A stretch of 64,000 bases of DNA from Nocardioides sp. zg-1228 (GTDB taxonomy: Bacteria > Actinomycetota > Actinomycetes > Propionibacteriales > Nocardioidaceae), in NCBI RefSeq assembly GCF_017086465.1, contig NZ_CP070961.1, positions 2,852,001 to 2,916,000 on the forward strand, in the 5' to 3' direction. Below the pieces are notes generated by a model. The model had not been told where the DNA came from, searched no databases, and saw only the letters and a program-made list of their open reading frames with translations. The position numbers were made by a program, and so were the translations under genes. Positions 8,909-19,044 of this stretch are shown here, piece after piece; the stretch's first letter is position 1; each line of letters opens with the position of its first letter.

Positions 8909-9958
8909 GTGACCCTGCGCTCCGTGCTCGCCTCCCTGCTCGCCTGCACCGCCCTCGCGGTGTGCCCGGCGTCGGCCCCGGCCGCGGTCCCCGACGGCGA
9001 GCTGCCGCCGCCCACGCCGCGGGTGTCGGCCGACGACGCCATCGACTCCGTGGTCGCCATCTCGGTCGACGGGCTCAACACCGACGCCCTCGCCAAGCTG
9101 GGGCGAGAGCGCACCCCGCACCTGCACGACCTGATGGACTCCGGCGCCTCGACGCTCAACGCCCGCACCGAGCGCGAGCTCACCATCACGCTGCCCAACC
9201 ACACCGGCATGGTGACCGGCCGCCGGGTCGAGGCCAGCACGGGCGGGCACGGCGTGACGTGGAACGACGACCGGCGCCGCCCGGCGACCGTCCAGTCGGC
9301 GGCCGGGCAGCGGGTCGAGTCGGTCTTCACCCAGGTCAAGGCCGCAGGGGGCTCGACGGCGCTCTTCGCGAGCAAGACGAAGTTCTCCCTGTGGAAGCGC
9401 AGCTGGCCGCGGAGCATCGACACCACCCGCATCCAGCTCGACAACACCCGGCTCGCCCGGTCGGTCCGGCGCGACCTGCGCGACCACGAGCGCGCCTTCC
9501 GGTTCGTGCACCTCTCGCTCCCCGACTCGGCGGGTCACGACCACGGCTTCATGTCCTCGCGCTACCTGCGGGCCGTCGAGAAGGTCGACGGGCTGCTCGG
9601 GGTCATCGTCGGTGCCGTGCGGTCCGACCCCGAGCTCGTCGGCCGCACCGCCATCATCCTGACCAGCGACCACGGCGGACTCGGCGCGAGCCACTCCGAC
9701 CCCCGCCGGCTCGCCAACTATCGGGTGCCCTTCATGGTGGCCGGTCCGGGCGTCGAGGCCGGGGCGGACCTCTACGAGCTCAACGCCGACGACTACCTCG
9801 ACCCGGGCATGCGGCGCACCACCTACCGGCAGTCCGTCCAGCCCGTCCGCAACGGCGACCTCGCCAACCTCGCGCTCGACCTGCTCGACCTCGGCGCCGT
9901 GCCGGGAAGCGAGCACAACCTGCGCCTCGACCTCGACGTCTCACGTCCACCTGCCTGA
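8909..9958 (+). CDS. Secreted alkaline phosphatase-superfamily (type I phosphodiesterase-like) protein
   Basis: The 349-aa exported protein has a signal peptide (residues ~1-26, ending PASAPAAVP). Its metal-dependent hydrolase core resembles nucleotide pyrophosphatases/phosphodiesterases. ISVDGLN supplies the first metal Asp, ITLPNHTGMVTG is the nucleophile region, SLPDSAGHDHG and LTSDHGG supply later metal ligands, and SEHNLRL closes the fold. The substrate is unknown. It is probably co-transcribed with the CotH gene 36 bp downstream, and both lie on the strand opposite to the conserved murI-cysM strip. Confidence 0.85.
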   Translation: MTLRSVLASLLACTALAVCPASAPAAVPDGELPPPTPRVSADDAIDSVVAISVDGLNTDALAKLGRERTPHLHDLMDSGASTLNARTERELTITLPNHTGMVTGRRVEASTGGHGVTWNDDRRRPATVQSAAGQRVESVFTQVKAAGGSTALFASKTKFSLWKRSWPRSIDTTRIQLDNTRLARSVRRDLRDHERAFRFVHLSLPDSAGHDHGFMSSRYLRAVEKVDGLLGVIVGAVRSDPELVGRTAIILTSDHGGLGASHSDPRRLANYRVPFMVAGPGVEAGADLYELNADDYLDPGMRRTTYRQSVQPVRNGDLANLALDLLDLGAVPGSEHNLRLDLDVSRPPA

Positions 9959-9994
9959 CCACTGACCGCCCGCGCACCGGGCAGAGGAGACGTC

Positions 9995-11536
9995 GTGTCC
10001 GTCCTGAAGAAGCTCTCCACGGTGGTCGCTCTCGCCGTCACGGCGTCGACGCTGGCGCTCACACCGGCGTCCGCCCGGGCCGCAGGTCCGGACGGCACCG
10101 CCGCCGCGGTCGGCTGGCCGCCGGCCGCCCCCTCGCAGCTGGTCATCGACACCGGCGGGGTCGCCGTCGGTCGTGAGGACTACGTGCCGGGCACGGTGAC
10201 GCTGGACGGCGTCACGCGGGTCACCGAGGTCCGCGGGCGCGGCAACTCGACCTGGGGCTGGGCGAAGAAGCCCTACAAGCTCAAGCTCGAGCAGGACGCC
10301 GCGCTCGTCGGCACGCGCGCCTTCGACGAGTGGGTGCTGCTGGCGGGCTACGGCGACCGCAGCTCGCTGCGCACGGCCGCCGCGTTCGCCGTAGCCGCGC
10401 AGACGCGGCTGCGGTGGACGCCGCAGTTCCGCTTCGTCGAGGTCGTCCTCAACGGCCAGCCCCAGGGCCTCTACCTGCTCACCGAGCAGGTCGAGGCCGG
10501 CGCGGGTCGCGTGGACCTGCCCGACGACGGCTACCTGCTCGAGGTCAACCAGCGCTACCTGCGCGACGACGAGCCCGGCTTCCGCACCCGGCGCGGGACG
10601 CCCGTGGCGTTCAAGGACCCCGACGAGGTCACCAAGCGACAGCGCCGCGAGGTCCGGCGCGCGGTGTCGCGCTTCGAGGACGTCCTCTACGGTCCCGACT
10701 TCGCCGACCCCGAGCGTGGGTACGCCGCCCACGTCGACGTCGGCAGGATGATCGACTGGTACATCGTGCAGGAGCTCTTCGCCAACCAGGACTCCAACTT
10801 CCAGTCGAGCGTGCACTTCAGCTGGGTGCCGGGCAAGCGCTTCGTCTTCGGCCCCGTCTGGGACTTCGACCTCAGCGCTGGGACGCGGTGGCGCGCCTCG
10901 AGCGAGCCCGACACCTGGCACACCCGGCTCGGGCGGCACTGGATCACGCGGATGCTCCAGGACCCGGCGTTCTCGGAGCGGGTCAAGAGCCGCTGGGCCC
11001 GGCTCAAGCCGGGGGTGCGCGAAGTCGTCTCCCAGATCTCCGCCGCGGCGGCGACGCTGGCTCCCGCCGCCGAGGCCGACTGGGACCGGTGGCACGCCAC
11101 GGGCGACCTGGACTGGACCCACCGCGGGCTCGACCGCCAGGCCGAGGTCGACTTCCTCCGCGACTGGCTCACCCGGCGCATCCAGTGGCTGAGCCTCAAC
11201 GAGGTGCGCCTCGGCGGCATCCGGCACCGCGCCACCGAGCGCGCGCGTACGGTGTGGGTGCCCGTGCGGCTGCAGTCGGCGCCGAGCACGCCGGTGCGCG
11301 TGACCTACGCCGTCCAGGCCGGCACGGCCACCGCGGGCGAGGACTTCCTGGCCGCGCAGGGTCAGCTCGACTTCGCCGCCGGGCAGGTGGAGCAGCGCGT
11401 GCCCGTCCGGATCCTCGACGACCGCGAGACCGAGGCCCGCGAGACGGTGCAGGTCGGGCTCACGGGCGCCTCATCCGACCTCGTGGTCGGCTCGCCCGCG
11501 ACGGCCGTCGTGGCCATCGCGGCCAACACCCGCTGA
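9995..11536 (+). CDS. Secreted CotH-kinase-like protein with C-terminal Calx-beta domain
   Basis: The 513-aa protein has a signal peptide (residues ~1-30, ending ASARAAG). The CotH-type atypical kinase domain (~45-400) contains EVRGRGNSTWGWAKKPYKLKL for the nucleotide-binding Lys region, QGLYLLTEQVE, and PVWDFDLSAG with metal-binding Asp residues. Residues ~405-510 form a Calx-beta fold (TATAGEDFLAAQGQLDFAAG). The GTG start follows an AGAGGAG ribosome-binding site. CotH kinases phosphorylate secreted or spore-coat proteins; the substrate in this non-sporulating setting is unknown. Confidence 0.87.
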   Translation: MSVLKKLSTVVALAVTASTLALTPASARAAGPDGTAAAVGWPPAAPSQLVIDTGGVAVGREDYVPGTVTLDGVTRVTEVRGRGNSTWGWAKKPYKLKLEQDAALVGTRAFDEWVLLAGYGDRSSLRTAAAFAVAAQTRLRWTPQFRFVEVVLNGQPQGLYLLTEQVEAGAGRVDLPDDGYLLEVNQRYLRDDEPGFRTRRGTPVAFKDPDEVTKRQRREVRRAVSRFEDVLYGPDFADPERGYAAHVDVGRMIDWYIVQELFANQDSNFQSSVHFSWVPGKRFVFGPVWDFDLSAGTRWRASSEPDTWHTRLGRHWITRMLQDPAFSERVKSRWARLKPGVREVVSQISAAAATLAPAAEADWDRWHATGDLDWTHRGLDRQAEVDFLRDWLTRRIQWLSLNEVRLGGIRHRATERARTVWVPVRLQSAPSTPVRVTYAVQAGTATAGEDFLAAQGQLDFAAGQVEQRVPVRILDDRETEARETVQVGLTGASSDLVVGSPATAVVAIAANTR

Positions 11537-11563
11537 CGTCCGCCACGATCAGCGCCGTCGGGC

Positions 11564-13498
11564 TCAGGCGCCGGCCGGCAGCGTCTCGAGGAGGTAGCGC
11601 TCGGCCGAGCCGGCCTGCTGGGCCAGCTCCCACAGGGTCGAGGATGCCGGGGTGGGCGAGGTCCGCTCGTCGCCCGGGAGCGACACTGTCGGCGCACCCG
11701 GGGCCGCTGTCCCCTCGGGGCTCAGCGCGCGCACCACCCGGTCGACCTCGTCGCGGGCGAGGTCGGTGGCGCCGGCGAGGACGGTCAGGTCGCCCAGCAC
11801 GGTGCGGAGCGTGTCGAGCTCGGCGCGCTGCCGCTCGTCGAGGTCCTCGCGGTCGGGCACCAGGTCGTCCTGCGTACGGGCAGCGTCGCGGAACAGCGTG
11901 ATCACCTCCGCTCCCATCGGCCGGGAGCCGTCCGACGAGGCCCGGAGGGCGGTCGCGGTGGCCTCGGCGGCTGTCTCGATGCGTCGCCGCAGCGGCGCGG
12001 GCCGGAAGCGCGGGATGACGGTGAACCCCAGGACGACCCCGACCAGCACGGCACTGGCGGTGAGCCCGACGTACTGCACGAGGAGGGCGACGGGGTCGAG
12101 GTCGCGGCTGACCGAGTTGAACCCGACGCTGACCACGACCATGAAGGCGTTGCCGAGCGCCGGGCGGGTCACGACGTACCACAGCCCCAGGCACAGGGAG
12201 ATCGCCGCGACGGCGACGAGCAGGTCGGACGGCACGACCAGCAGCACCACCGCGACCGTGAGCGAGCCGGCGACCACGCCGACGATCTTGTTGCGGGTCT
12301 TGGTCGCCGTGTCACTCCAGCTGGCCTGGAGGATGCTGAAGGTGGCAAGCAGCGAGGTCGAGACCAGCGGGTCGCCGCGCTCGAGGCCCGAGGTGATGAT
12401 CAGCATCAGCAGCACGGCGAGCGCCGTGCGGAGCGCGTGGCGGAGCTGGATCGAGGTCAGCCTGGCCGAGGGGTGCAGCAGTGCGTCCTGGAGCTCGTGG
12501 CGCCGGGTGCGCTCGAGCTCGACGGGCGTAGTGTCGCGCTCGCGCACGGCCCGCTCGATGGTGTCGAGCGCCCGGACGGCGTCGGCGAGGGGCCCGTCCG
12601 TGGCGGACGGCACCGGCCGCGGCGCCGGCGCCCCGACGGCTGCGGTCGCGGCGTCCTCGCCCGACGTGTCGGCCGTGCCGCCCTTGTCACGACCCGGCTT
12701 GGCCCGCAGCTCCCCCGCGAGCTCCTCGGCCCGGGCCCGGAGCCCGGCCACATCGTCGGCAGCCAGCCCGTCCACCTGGGCGGCGCGCACCGCGAGCCGG
12801 TAGTCGGAGGCCGCCTCGAGGGAGTCGGCGAGCCAGCGCTGCCTGCCGTCGCTGAGCCAGGTGCTGAACGCCGTGGCGGTGGCGCCCGCGACGTCGTCGG
12901 CGACCAGCACCGCGGCCACCTGCTCGCGCGTCGGCTTGGACGGGTCGGCGATGCCCATGAGGATGCGCAGCAGGAGGGCGACGACGACACCCGCGATGGC
13001 GGCGGCGAAGACCTGCCGATGGTCGGCCCCGCCCATCGGCGCGTAGCCGTAGCCGAACATGGTGGTCATCCCGAGGCCCATCCCCGCGTTGGCGAAGCGG
13101 GCACCGACCAGGGGCAGCAGCGCCGCGACGAACGTCAGCAGCACCACGAGGGCGATCGCCGCCGGGCGGGACGCCTCCGCGACCAGCCGGGGGACGGCCG
13201 CGGCGACGACGAGCAGCGGGCCCAGCACCGCAGCGACCCGCAGGTCGGGTCGGAGCGGACCGCCCATGAACGCCACGAGCGAGAACATGCCCGTCAGGCC
13301 GCCGATGATCCCCGCCGCGCCGGCGCCCCAGTGGTCGGCGAGCAGCACCGAGGGAAGCACCACGATCATCATCAGCACGATCAGCATCGGGCTGCCCTTC
13401 GCGCGGGCGGGACGGCTGTCGCGCTTGTGGCTCTTGGGCGACGCGGTGCGGCCGGGGGGCTCGACGGAGCGTCCCGAGAGGTGGGCGGGCGCGTTCAT
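11564..13498 (-). CDS. FUSC-family (aromatic acid exporter/fusaric acid resistance-like) membrane protein
   Basis: The 644-aa protein has the duplicated FUSC layout: a hydrophobic block at ~35-190, a long soluble helical region at ~190-340, a second transmembrane block at ~360-510 (including RTALAVLLMLIITSGLERGDP and KTRNKIVGVVAGSLT, typical of FUSC_2), and a soluble C-terminus. Such proteins are putative efflux components. The ATG at 13498 is preferred over one 11 codons upstream because a TACCGT box lies 6 nt before it. It occupies the murI-cysM interval. Confidence 0.8.
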   Translation of the reverse strand: MNAPAHLSGRSVEPPGRTASPKSHKRDSRPARAKGSPMLIVLMMIVVLPSVLLADHWGAGAAGIIGGLTGMFSLVAFMGGPLRPDLRVAAVLGPLLVVAAAVPRLVAEASRPAAIALVVLLTFVAALLPLVGARFANAGMGLGMTTMFGYGYAPMGGADHRQVFAAAIAGVVVALLLRILMGIADPSKPTREQVAAVLVADDVAGATATAFSTWLSDGRQRWLADSLEAASDYRLAVRAAQVDGLAADDVAGLRARAEELAGELRAKPGRDKGGTADTSGEDAATAAVGAPAPRPVPSATDGPLADAVRALDTIERAVRERDTTPVELERTRRHELQDALLHPSARLTSIQLRHALRTALAVLLMLIITSGLERGDPLVSTSLLATFSILQASWSDTATKTRNKIVGVVAGSLTVAVVLLVVPSDLLVAVAAISLCLGLWYVVTRPALGNAFMVVVSVGFNSVSRDLDPVALLVQYVGLTASAVLVGVVLGFTVIPRFRPAPLRRRIETAAEATATALRASSDGSRPMGAEVITLFRDAARTQDDLVPDREDLDERQRAELDTLRTVLGDLTVLAGATDLARDEVDRVVRALSPEGTAAPGAPTVSLPGDERTSPTPASSTLWELAQQAGSAERYLLETLPAGA

Positions 13499-13576
13499 GC
13501 CCTGACGGTAAGGAGGGGAGCCGGTAGCCACCAGAGGCCTCCGTCACGGGCCGGGCGGCGATGCGGGAGCGTGCTC

Positions 13577-15518
<1,942 letters not shown>

Positions 15519-15522
<4 letters not shown>

Positions 15523-16322
15523 GCACCTCCACCACGCCGGACACCACCACCGGGACGACCCGCCCGGCGCGCACGTCGGCCACGTCTGCCACGGCGGCCG
15601 TCGTACGCACCGAGGCGGTGCTGTTCGGCCGCGAGCTGGGCTCGCTGTTCTGGATCCTGCTGTTCCCGACGATCCTGCTCGTGATCATCGGGCTGGTCCC
15701 CGACTACGGCGAGCCCGACCCCGCCCTCGGTGGGCAGCGGGTGATCGACCTCTACGCGTCGGTGTGCGTGGTCCTGGCGATGATCATGGCGGCGATCATG
15801 GCGATGCCGTCGGTGATCACGGCCTACCGGGAGGGCGGGGTGCTGCGGCGACTGCGCACCACTCCCGTGCACCCCGGGGCGCTGCTGGGCGCGCAGATCG
15901 GCCTGCACGCCGGCGCGGTCCTCGTCGCCGTCGTCCTCGCCCTCGGCGCCGCCCGGGTCGTGCACGACGTGCCGCTGCCGCAAGCCCCGGGGTGGTACGT
16001 CGTCGCGCTGCTGCTCGCGATCGCGGCGTCGTTCTCCATCGGCGCCGTGGTCACCGCCGTCTCGCGAAGCACTCGGGTCGCGCAGACCCTGGGCACGGTC
16101 GTGCTGTTCCCGATGATGTTCACCGCCGGGGTCTGGCTGCCCGTCCAGAGCATGGGCGGCTGGCTCCGCGACCTCGTGGTCGCCACGCCCCTCGGCGCGG
16201 CCTCGGAGGTGCTGAACGACGCGCTGCAGGGCCTCGCGCCCGACGTCGCCGACCTCGCGGTGGTGGGCGGGTGGACCGTCGTCCTGTCGCTCGTCGCGGT
16301 GCGACTCTTCCGATGGGAGTGA
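15519..16322 (+). CDS. ABC-2 type transporter permease
   Basis: The 267-aa permease has six hydrophobic segments after a Thr-rich cytoplasmic N-terminus (~30 residues). YREGGVLRRLRTTPVHPGALLGAQI is the characteristic ABC-2 loop that contacts the ATPase, and FTAGVWLPVQSMGGWLR follows near the C-terminus. Translationally coupled to the ATPase upstream and to the kinase downstream. The cargo is unknown; antibiotic or lipid export is plausible. Confidence 0.9.
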
Positions 16323-17566
16323 GCCGGGACGCCGGGACTGCAAGGATGACCCCCGTGAGCGAGGGGGCGCGCGGGCAGAGCGGCGGGTGGGCCGCTGCCC
16401 TCGCGCACGAGCAGTGCAGTGACGAGCGGTGGCTGCGCTGGCTGCCGTTCGGACTGCTCGGGCTCGCCACCGTCGTCGCGACCGCGGCCGCCCCGGCGCT
16501 CGGGGAGGGCGCGGCCGACGTCCGCTGGACGCTCGCCCTCTCGGCCCTCACCGCCGCGTGGATGATCGCGACGCCCAGACCCAGCGCGATCCACTACGCG
16601 GGGCGCACCGCGCTGGCCTTCGTGCTCTGCTGGCTCAACCCGTTCTACGGCATCTTCGGCGTCGCCGGCTTCTTCGACGCCTTCGAGTCGCTCAAGGGAC
16701 GCTGGATCTACGCCGGCATGGTGGTCGTCGGGATCACCCAGGCGGGCTCGCAGTCCGGCGGCTTCCCCCCACAGGATCCCGCCCAGGCATCCGTCTTCGG
16801 CGCCCTCATCCTGCTCAACGCCGGTCTGGCCACCGCCTTCATGAAGGTGTCGCTGCGCACCGAGCAGCGCACCGCCGAGCTCGAGCGCCTCAACGCCGGG
16901 CTCGAGGAGGCGCTGGCGGAGAACCGCAGCCTGCACGAGCAGCTGGTCGCCCAGGCGCGCGAGGCCGGCGTGCAGGAGGAGCGCGCCCGGCTGGCCGGCG
17001 AGATCCACGACACCATCGCCCAGAGCCTGGCGGGCATCGTCACCCAGCTCGAGGCGTCGGTCGGCGGCGAGCGCCAGCAGCGCGCCCTCGGCCTGGCCCG
17101 CCAGGCGCTGGCGGAGGCGCGCCGCTCGATGCTCGACCTGTCCCCCGGCGACCTCGACGGCACCACCCTGGCCGAGGCCCTGGCGGGCGTGGTGGCCTCG
17201 TGGTCCGCCGAGCACGAGGTGCGCGCGGACGCGGTCGTCGTCGGCGACGCCGTGCCGCTGCACCCCGAGGTGGAGGCGACCGTGCTGCGCATCGCGCAGG
17301 AGTCGCTGGCCAACGTCGCCAAGCACGCCGAGGCGACCCGGGTCGGGGTGACGCTGTCCTACGACGGCGACGAGGTCGTGCTCGACGTGCGCGACGACGG
17401 GGTCGGCTTCGACGTCGCCGCCCCGACGGCGTCGAGCTCGTTCGGCCTGCGCGGGATGCGCCAGCGCGTCGCGCGGCTGGCAGGCGCCCTGGCGCTGGAG
17501 TCGGAGCGGGGTCGCGGCACCGCGGTCTCCGCCCGCCTCCCCGCCCTGGCGAGGGAGGCGGCATGA
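16319..17566 (+). CDS. NarL-type sensor histidine kinase (LiaS/DesK-like)
   Basis: The 415-aa kinase has a hydrophobic N-terminal half (about five membrane segments, residues ~38-180) and a short coiled coil (RTAELERLNAGLEEALAENRS). The HisKA_3 motif GEIHDTIAQS has its His at residue 230, followed by a HATPase domain (QESLANVAKHAEAT, SSFGLRGMRQRV). A GTG at 16319 overlaps the permease stop as GTGA; an ATG at 16346 is an alternative. Being encoded with an exporter suggests it senses the exported compound or envelope stress. Confidence 0.88.
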   Translation: MSRDAGTARMTPVSEGARGQSGGWAAALAHEQCSDERWLRWLPFGLLGLATVVATAAAPALGEGAADVRWTLALSALTAAWMIATPRPSAIHYAGRTALAFVLCWLNPFYGIFGVAGFFDAFESLKGRWIYAGMVVVGITQAGSQSGGFPPQDPAQASVFGALILLNAGLATAFMKVSLRTEQRTAELERLNAGLEEALAENRSLHEQLVAQAREAGVQEERARLAGEIHDTIAQSLAGIVTQLEASVGGERQQRALGLARQALAEARRSMLDLSPGDLDGTTLAEALAGVVASWSAEHEVRADAVVVGDAVPLHPEVEATVLRIAQESLANVAKHAEATRVGVTLSYDGDEVVLDVRDDGVGFDVAAPTASSSFGLRGMRQRVARLAGALALESERGRGTAVSARLPALAREAA

Positions 17567-18189
17567 CGGTGCGCATCGTGGTGGTCGACGACCACCCCGT
17601 CGTCCGCGACGGCGTGCGCAGCATGCTCGCCGGCGTCGACGGCTTCGAGGTCGTCGGCGAGGCGGCGAGCGGTCCCGAGGCGGTCGAGCGGGTCGTCGCG
17701 ACCGACCCCGACGTGGTCGTGATGGACCTGCGGATGCCCGGCGGTGGCGGCGTCGACGCGGTCCGCGCCCTGCGCGAGCGCGGCTCGCGGGCCGCGGTCC
17801 TGGTGCTGACGACCTACGACACCGACAGCGACACCGTCGCGGCGATCGAGGCCGGGGCGACGGGCTACCTCCTCAAGGACACCCCCGCCGAGACGCTCTT
17901 CGACGCGGTGCGCGCCACGGCCGCCGGGGAGACCGTGCTGTCCCCGGCCGTGGCGGCGCGGCTGGCCTCGCACGTACGCCGCCCGGCCGCGTCGGGCGTG
18001 CTGAGCGCGCGCGAGCGGGAGGTGCTCACGCTGGTGGCGCGGGGGCGCTCCAACCGGCTGATCGCCGAGGAGCTGTTCGTCAGCGAGGCGACGGTGAAGA
18101 CCCACCTCGTGCACGCCTACGACAAGCTCGGCGTCAGCGACCGCGCCGCCGCGGTGGCGAGGGCCTACGAGCGCGGGATCCTGGGCTGA
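17563..18189 (+). CDS. LuxR/NarL-family response regulator
   Basis: The 208-aa regulator has an N-terminal receiver (VVVDDHPVVRDG, phospho-Asp in VVMDLRMPGGGG, Lys in YLLKDTPAE) and a C-terminal LuxR DNA-binding domain (LSAREREVLTLVARGRSNRLIAEELFVSEATVKTHL). It overlaps the kinase gene by ATGA. It probably controls its own operon, since kinase, regulator and exporter form one cassette. Confidence 0.93.
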   Translation: MTVRIVVVDDHPVVRDGVRSMLAGVDGFEVVGEAASGPEAVERVVATDPDVVVMDLRMPGGGGVDAVRALRERGSRAAVLVLTTYDTDSDTVAAIEAGATGYLLKDTPAETLFDAVRATAAGETVLSPAVAARLASHVRRPAASGVLSAREREVLTLVARGRSNRLIAEELFVSEATVKTHLVHAYDKLGVSDRAAAVARAYERGILG

Positions 18190-18204
18190 GCGCTCTGGCT
18201 CAGC
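18185..18204. terminator. Hairpin between convergent regulator and cysO genes
   Basis: GCTGAGC-GCTCTG-GCTCAGC forms a 7-bp stem covering the regulator stop and the cysO stop. It may serve both directions; no U-tract is present. Confidence 0.4.
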
Positions 18205-18487
18205 AGCCGCCCGCGACGGCGGGCAGCACGACGACCTGGTCGCCGTCGGAGAGCTCGGCGTCGAGGCCACCGATGAAGCGGACGTCCTCGTCGTTGATGT
18301 AGATGTTGACGAAGCGGCGCAGGTCGACCGAGCCGGCCTTCTCCTCGACGAGGCGGTCCTTGATGCCGGGGTGGCTCCCCTCGAGGTCGTCGATCAGCGC
18401 GGACAGCGTGCCGCCCGATCCCTCGACGGCCTTGGCGCCGTCGGTGTAGGTGCGCAGGATGGTGGGGATCCGGACCTCGATGGCCAT
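18200..18487 (-). CDS. cysO: CysO-type sulfur-carrier protein with an encoded extra C-terminal Cys
   Basis: The 95-aa ubiquitin-fold MoaD/ThiS-like protein carries sulfur as a C-terminal thiocarboxylate for CysM. VPTILR-type N-terminus (VRIPTILRTYTDG), RFVNIYINDEDVRF and VVVLPAVAGG are the family blocks. The reading frame adds one Cys after Gly-Gly (final codons GGC-GGC-TGC-TGA). The protein therefore resembles the CysO-cysteine adduct that Mec normally hydrolyses. It overlaps mec upstream by ATGA. Confidence 0.92.
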   Translation of the reverse strand: MAIEVRIPTILRTYTDGAKAVEGSGGTLSALIDDLEGSHPGIKDRLVEEKAGSVDLRRFVNIYINDEDVRFIGGLDAELSDGDQVVVLPAVAGGC

Positions 18488-18957
18488 CAGGGGGTGCTCG
18501 CTTCCTCGGTCTGCTCGGGTGTCTCTGGCGTCTCTGTCGTCGGTGCGACCGTGACGTCCTCCTCGGTCACGACCCCGTCGACGATCCTGTAGGACCTGAA
18601 CTCCACCGGGCCCTCACTATTCCCGTGCTCGCGTGTGCTGACGAGCACGTAGTGGGCGTGGGGCTCGCTGGCCAGGTTGATGTCGGTGCGGCTGGGGTAG
18701 GCCTCGGTGGCGGTGTGGGAGTGGTAGATCACCACCGGCTCCTCGTCGCGGGCGTCCATCTCCTTGTAGAGCGCGAGCAGCTCGCTGGAGTCGAACTCGT
18801 AGAACGTCGGGCTGCCGGCCGCGTTGACCATCGGGACGAACCGCTCGGGACGGTCGCTGCCCTCGGGACCCGCGACGACTCCGCAGGCCTCGTCGGGGTG
18901 GTCGCGGCGCGCGTGCGCCACGATCGCGTCGTAGATCTCCTGGTCCAAGGTCAGCAC
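18487..18957 (-). CDS. mec: JAMM-type Zn metalloprotease releasing cysteine from CysO
   Basis: The 156-aa Mov34/MPN protein has the JAMM signature: YHSHTATEAYPSRTDINLA near residues 76-94 supplies HxH, Ser and Asp, and Glu is in HPDEACGVVAG. In mycobacteria Mec cleaves CysO-Cys to free cysteine. The GTG at 18957 follows a TACGCT box by 7 nt, so mec-cysO is probably a leaderless bicistronic transcript. The last 20 residues are Thr/Glu/Pro-rich and probably disordered. Confidence 0.92.
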   Translation of the reverse strand: MLTLDQEIYDAIVAHARRDHPDEACGVVAGPEGSDRPERFVPMVNAAGSPTFYEFDSSELLALYKEMDARDEEPVVIYHSHTATEAYPSRTDINLASEPHAHYVLVSTREHGNSEGPVEFRSYRIVDGVVTEEDVTVAPTTETPETPEQTEEASTP

Positions 18958-18964
18958 GCAGCCA

Positions 18965-18970
18965 AGCGTA
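18965..18970 (-). promoter_or_regulatory. -10 box TACGCT, leaderless promoter of mec-cysO
   Basis: On the minus strand TACGCT is followed by 7 nt and the mec GTG at 18957. Confidence 0.55.
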
Positions 18971-19011
18971 GGCACGAGGCCGATGCGGCCGGCCCGCGTC
19001 TCACGACATAG

Positions 19012-19025
19012 TCTCGACGTCGAGA
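19012..19025. promoter_or_regulatory. 14-bp palindrome overlapping the MFS-gene promoter
   Basis: TCTCGAC-GTCGAGA is a perfect palindrome. It begins in a CATAGT -10-like box (19007-19012) and ends 20 nt before the MFS ATG, an ideal position for a repressor. The regulator is not encoded nearby. Confidence 0.5.
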
Positions 19026-19044
19026 TACTTTGTCGAGGAGAGTC

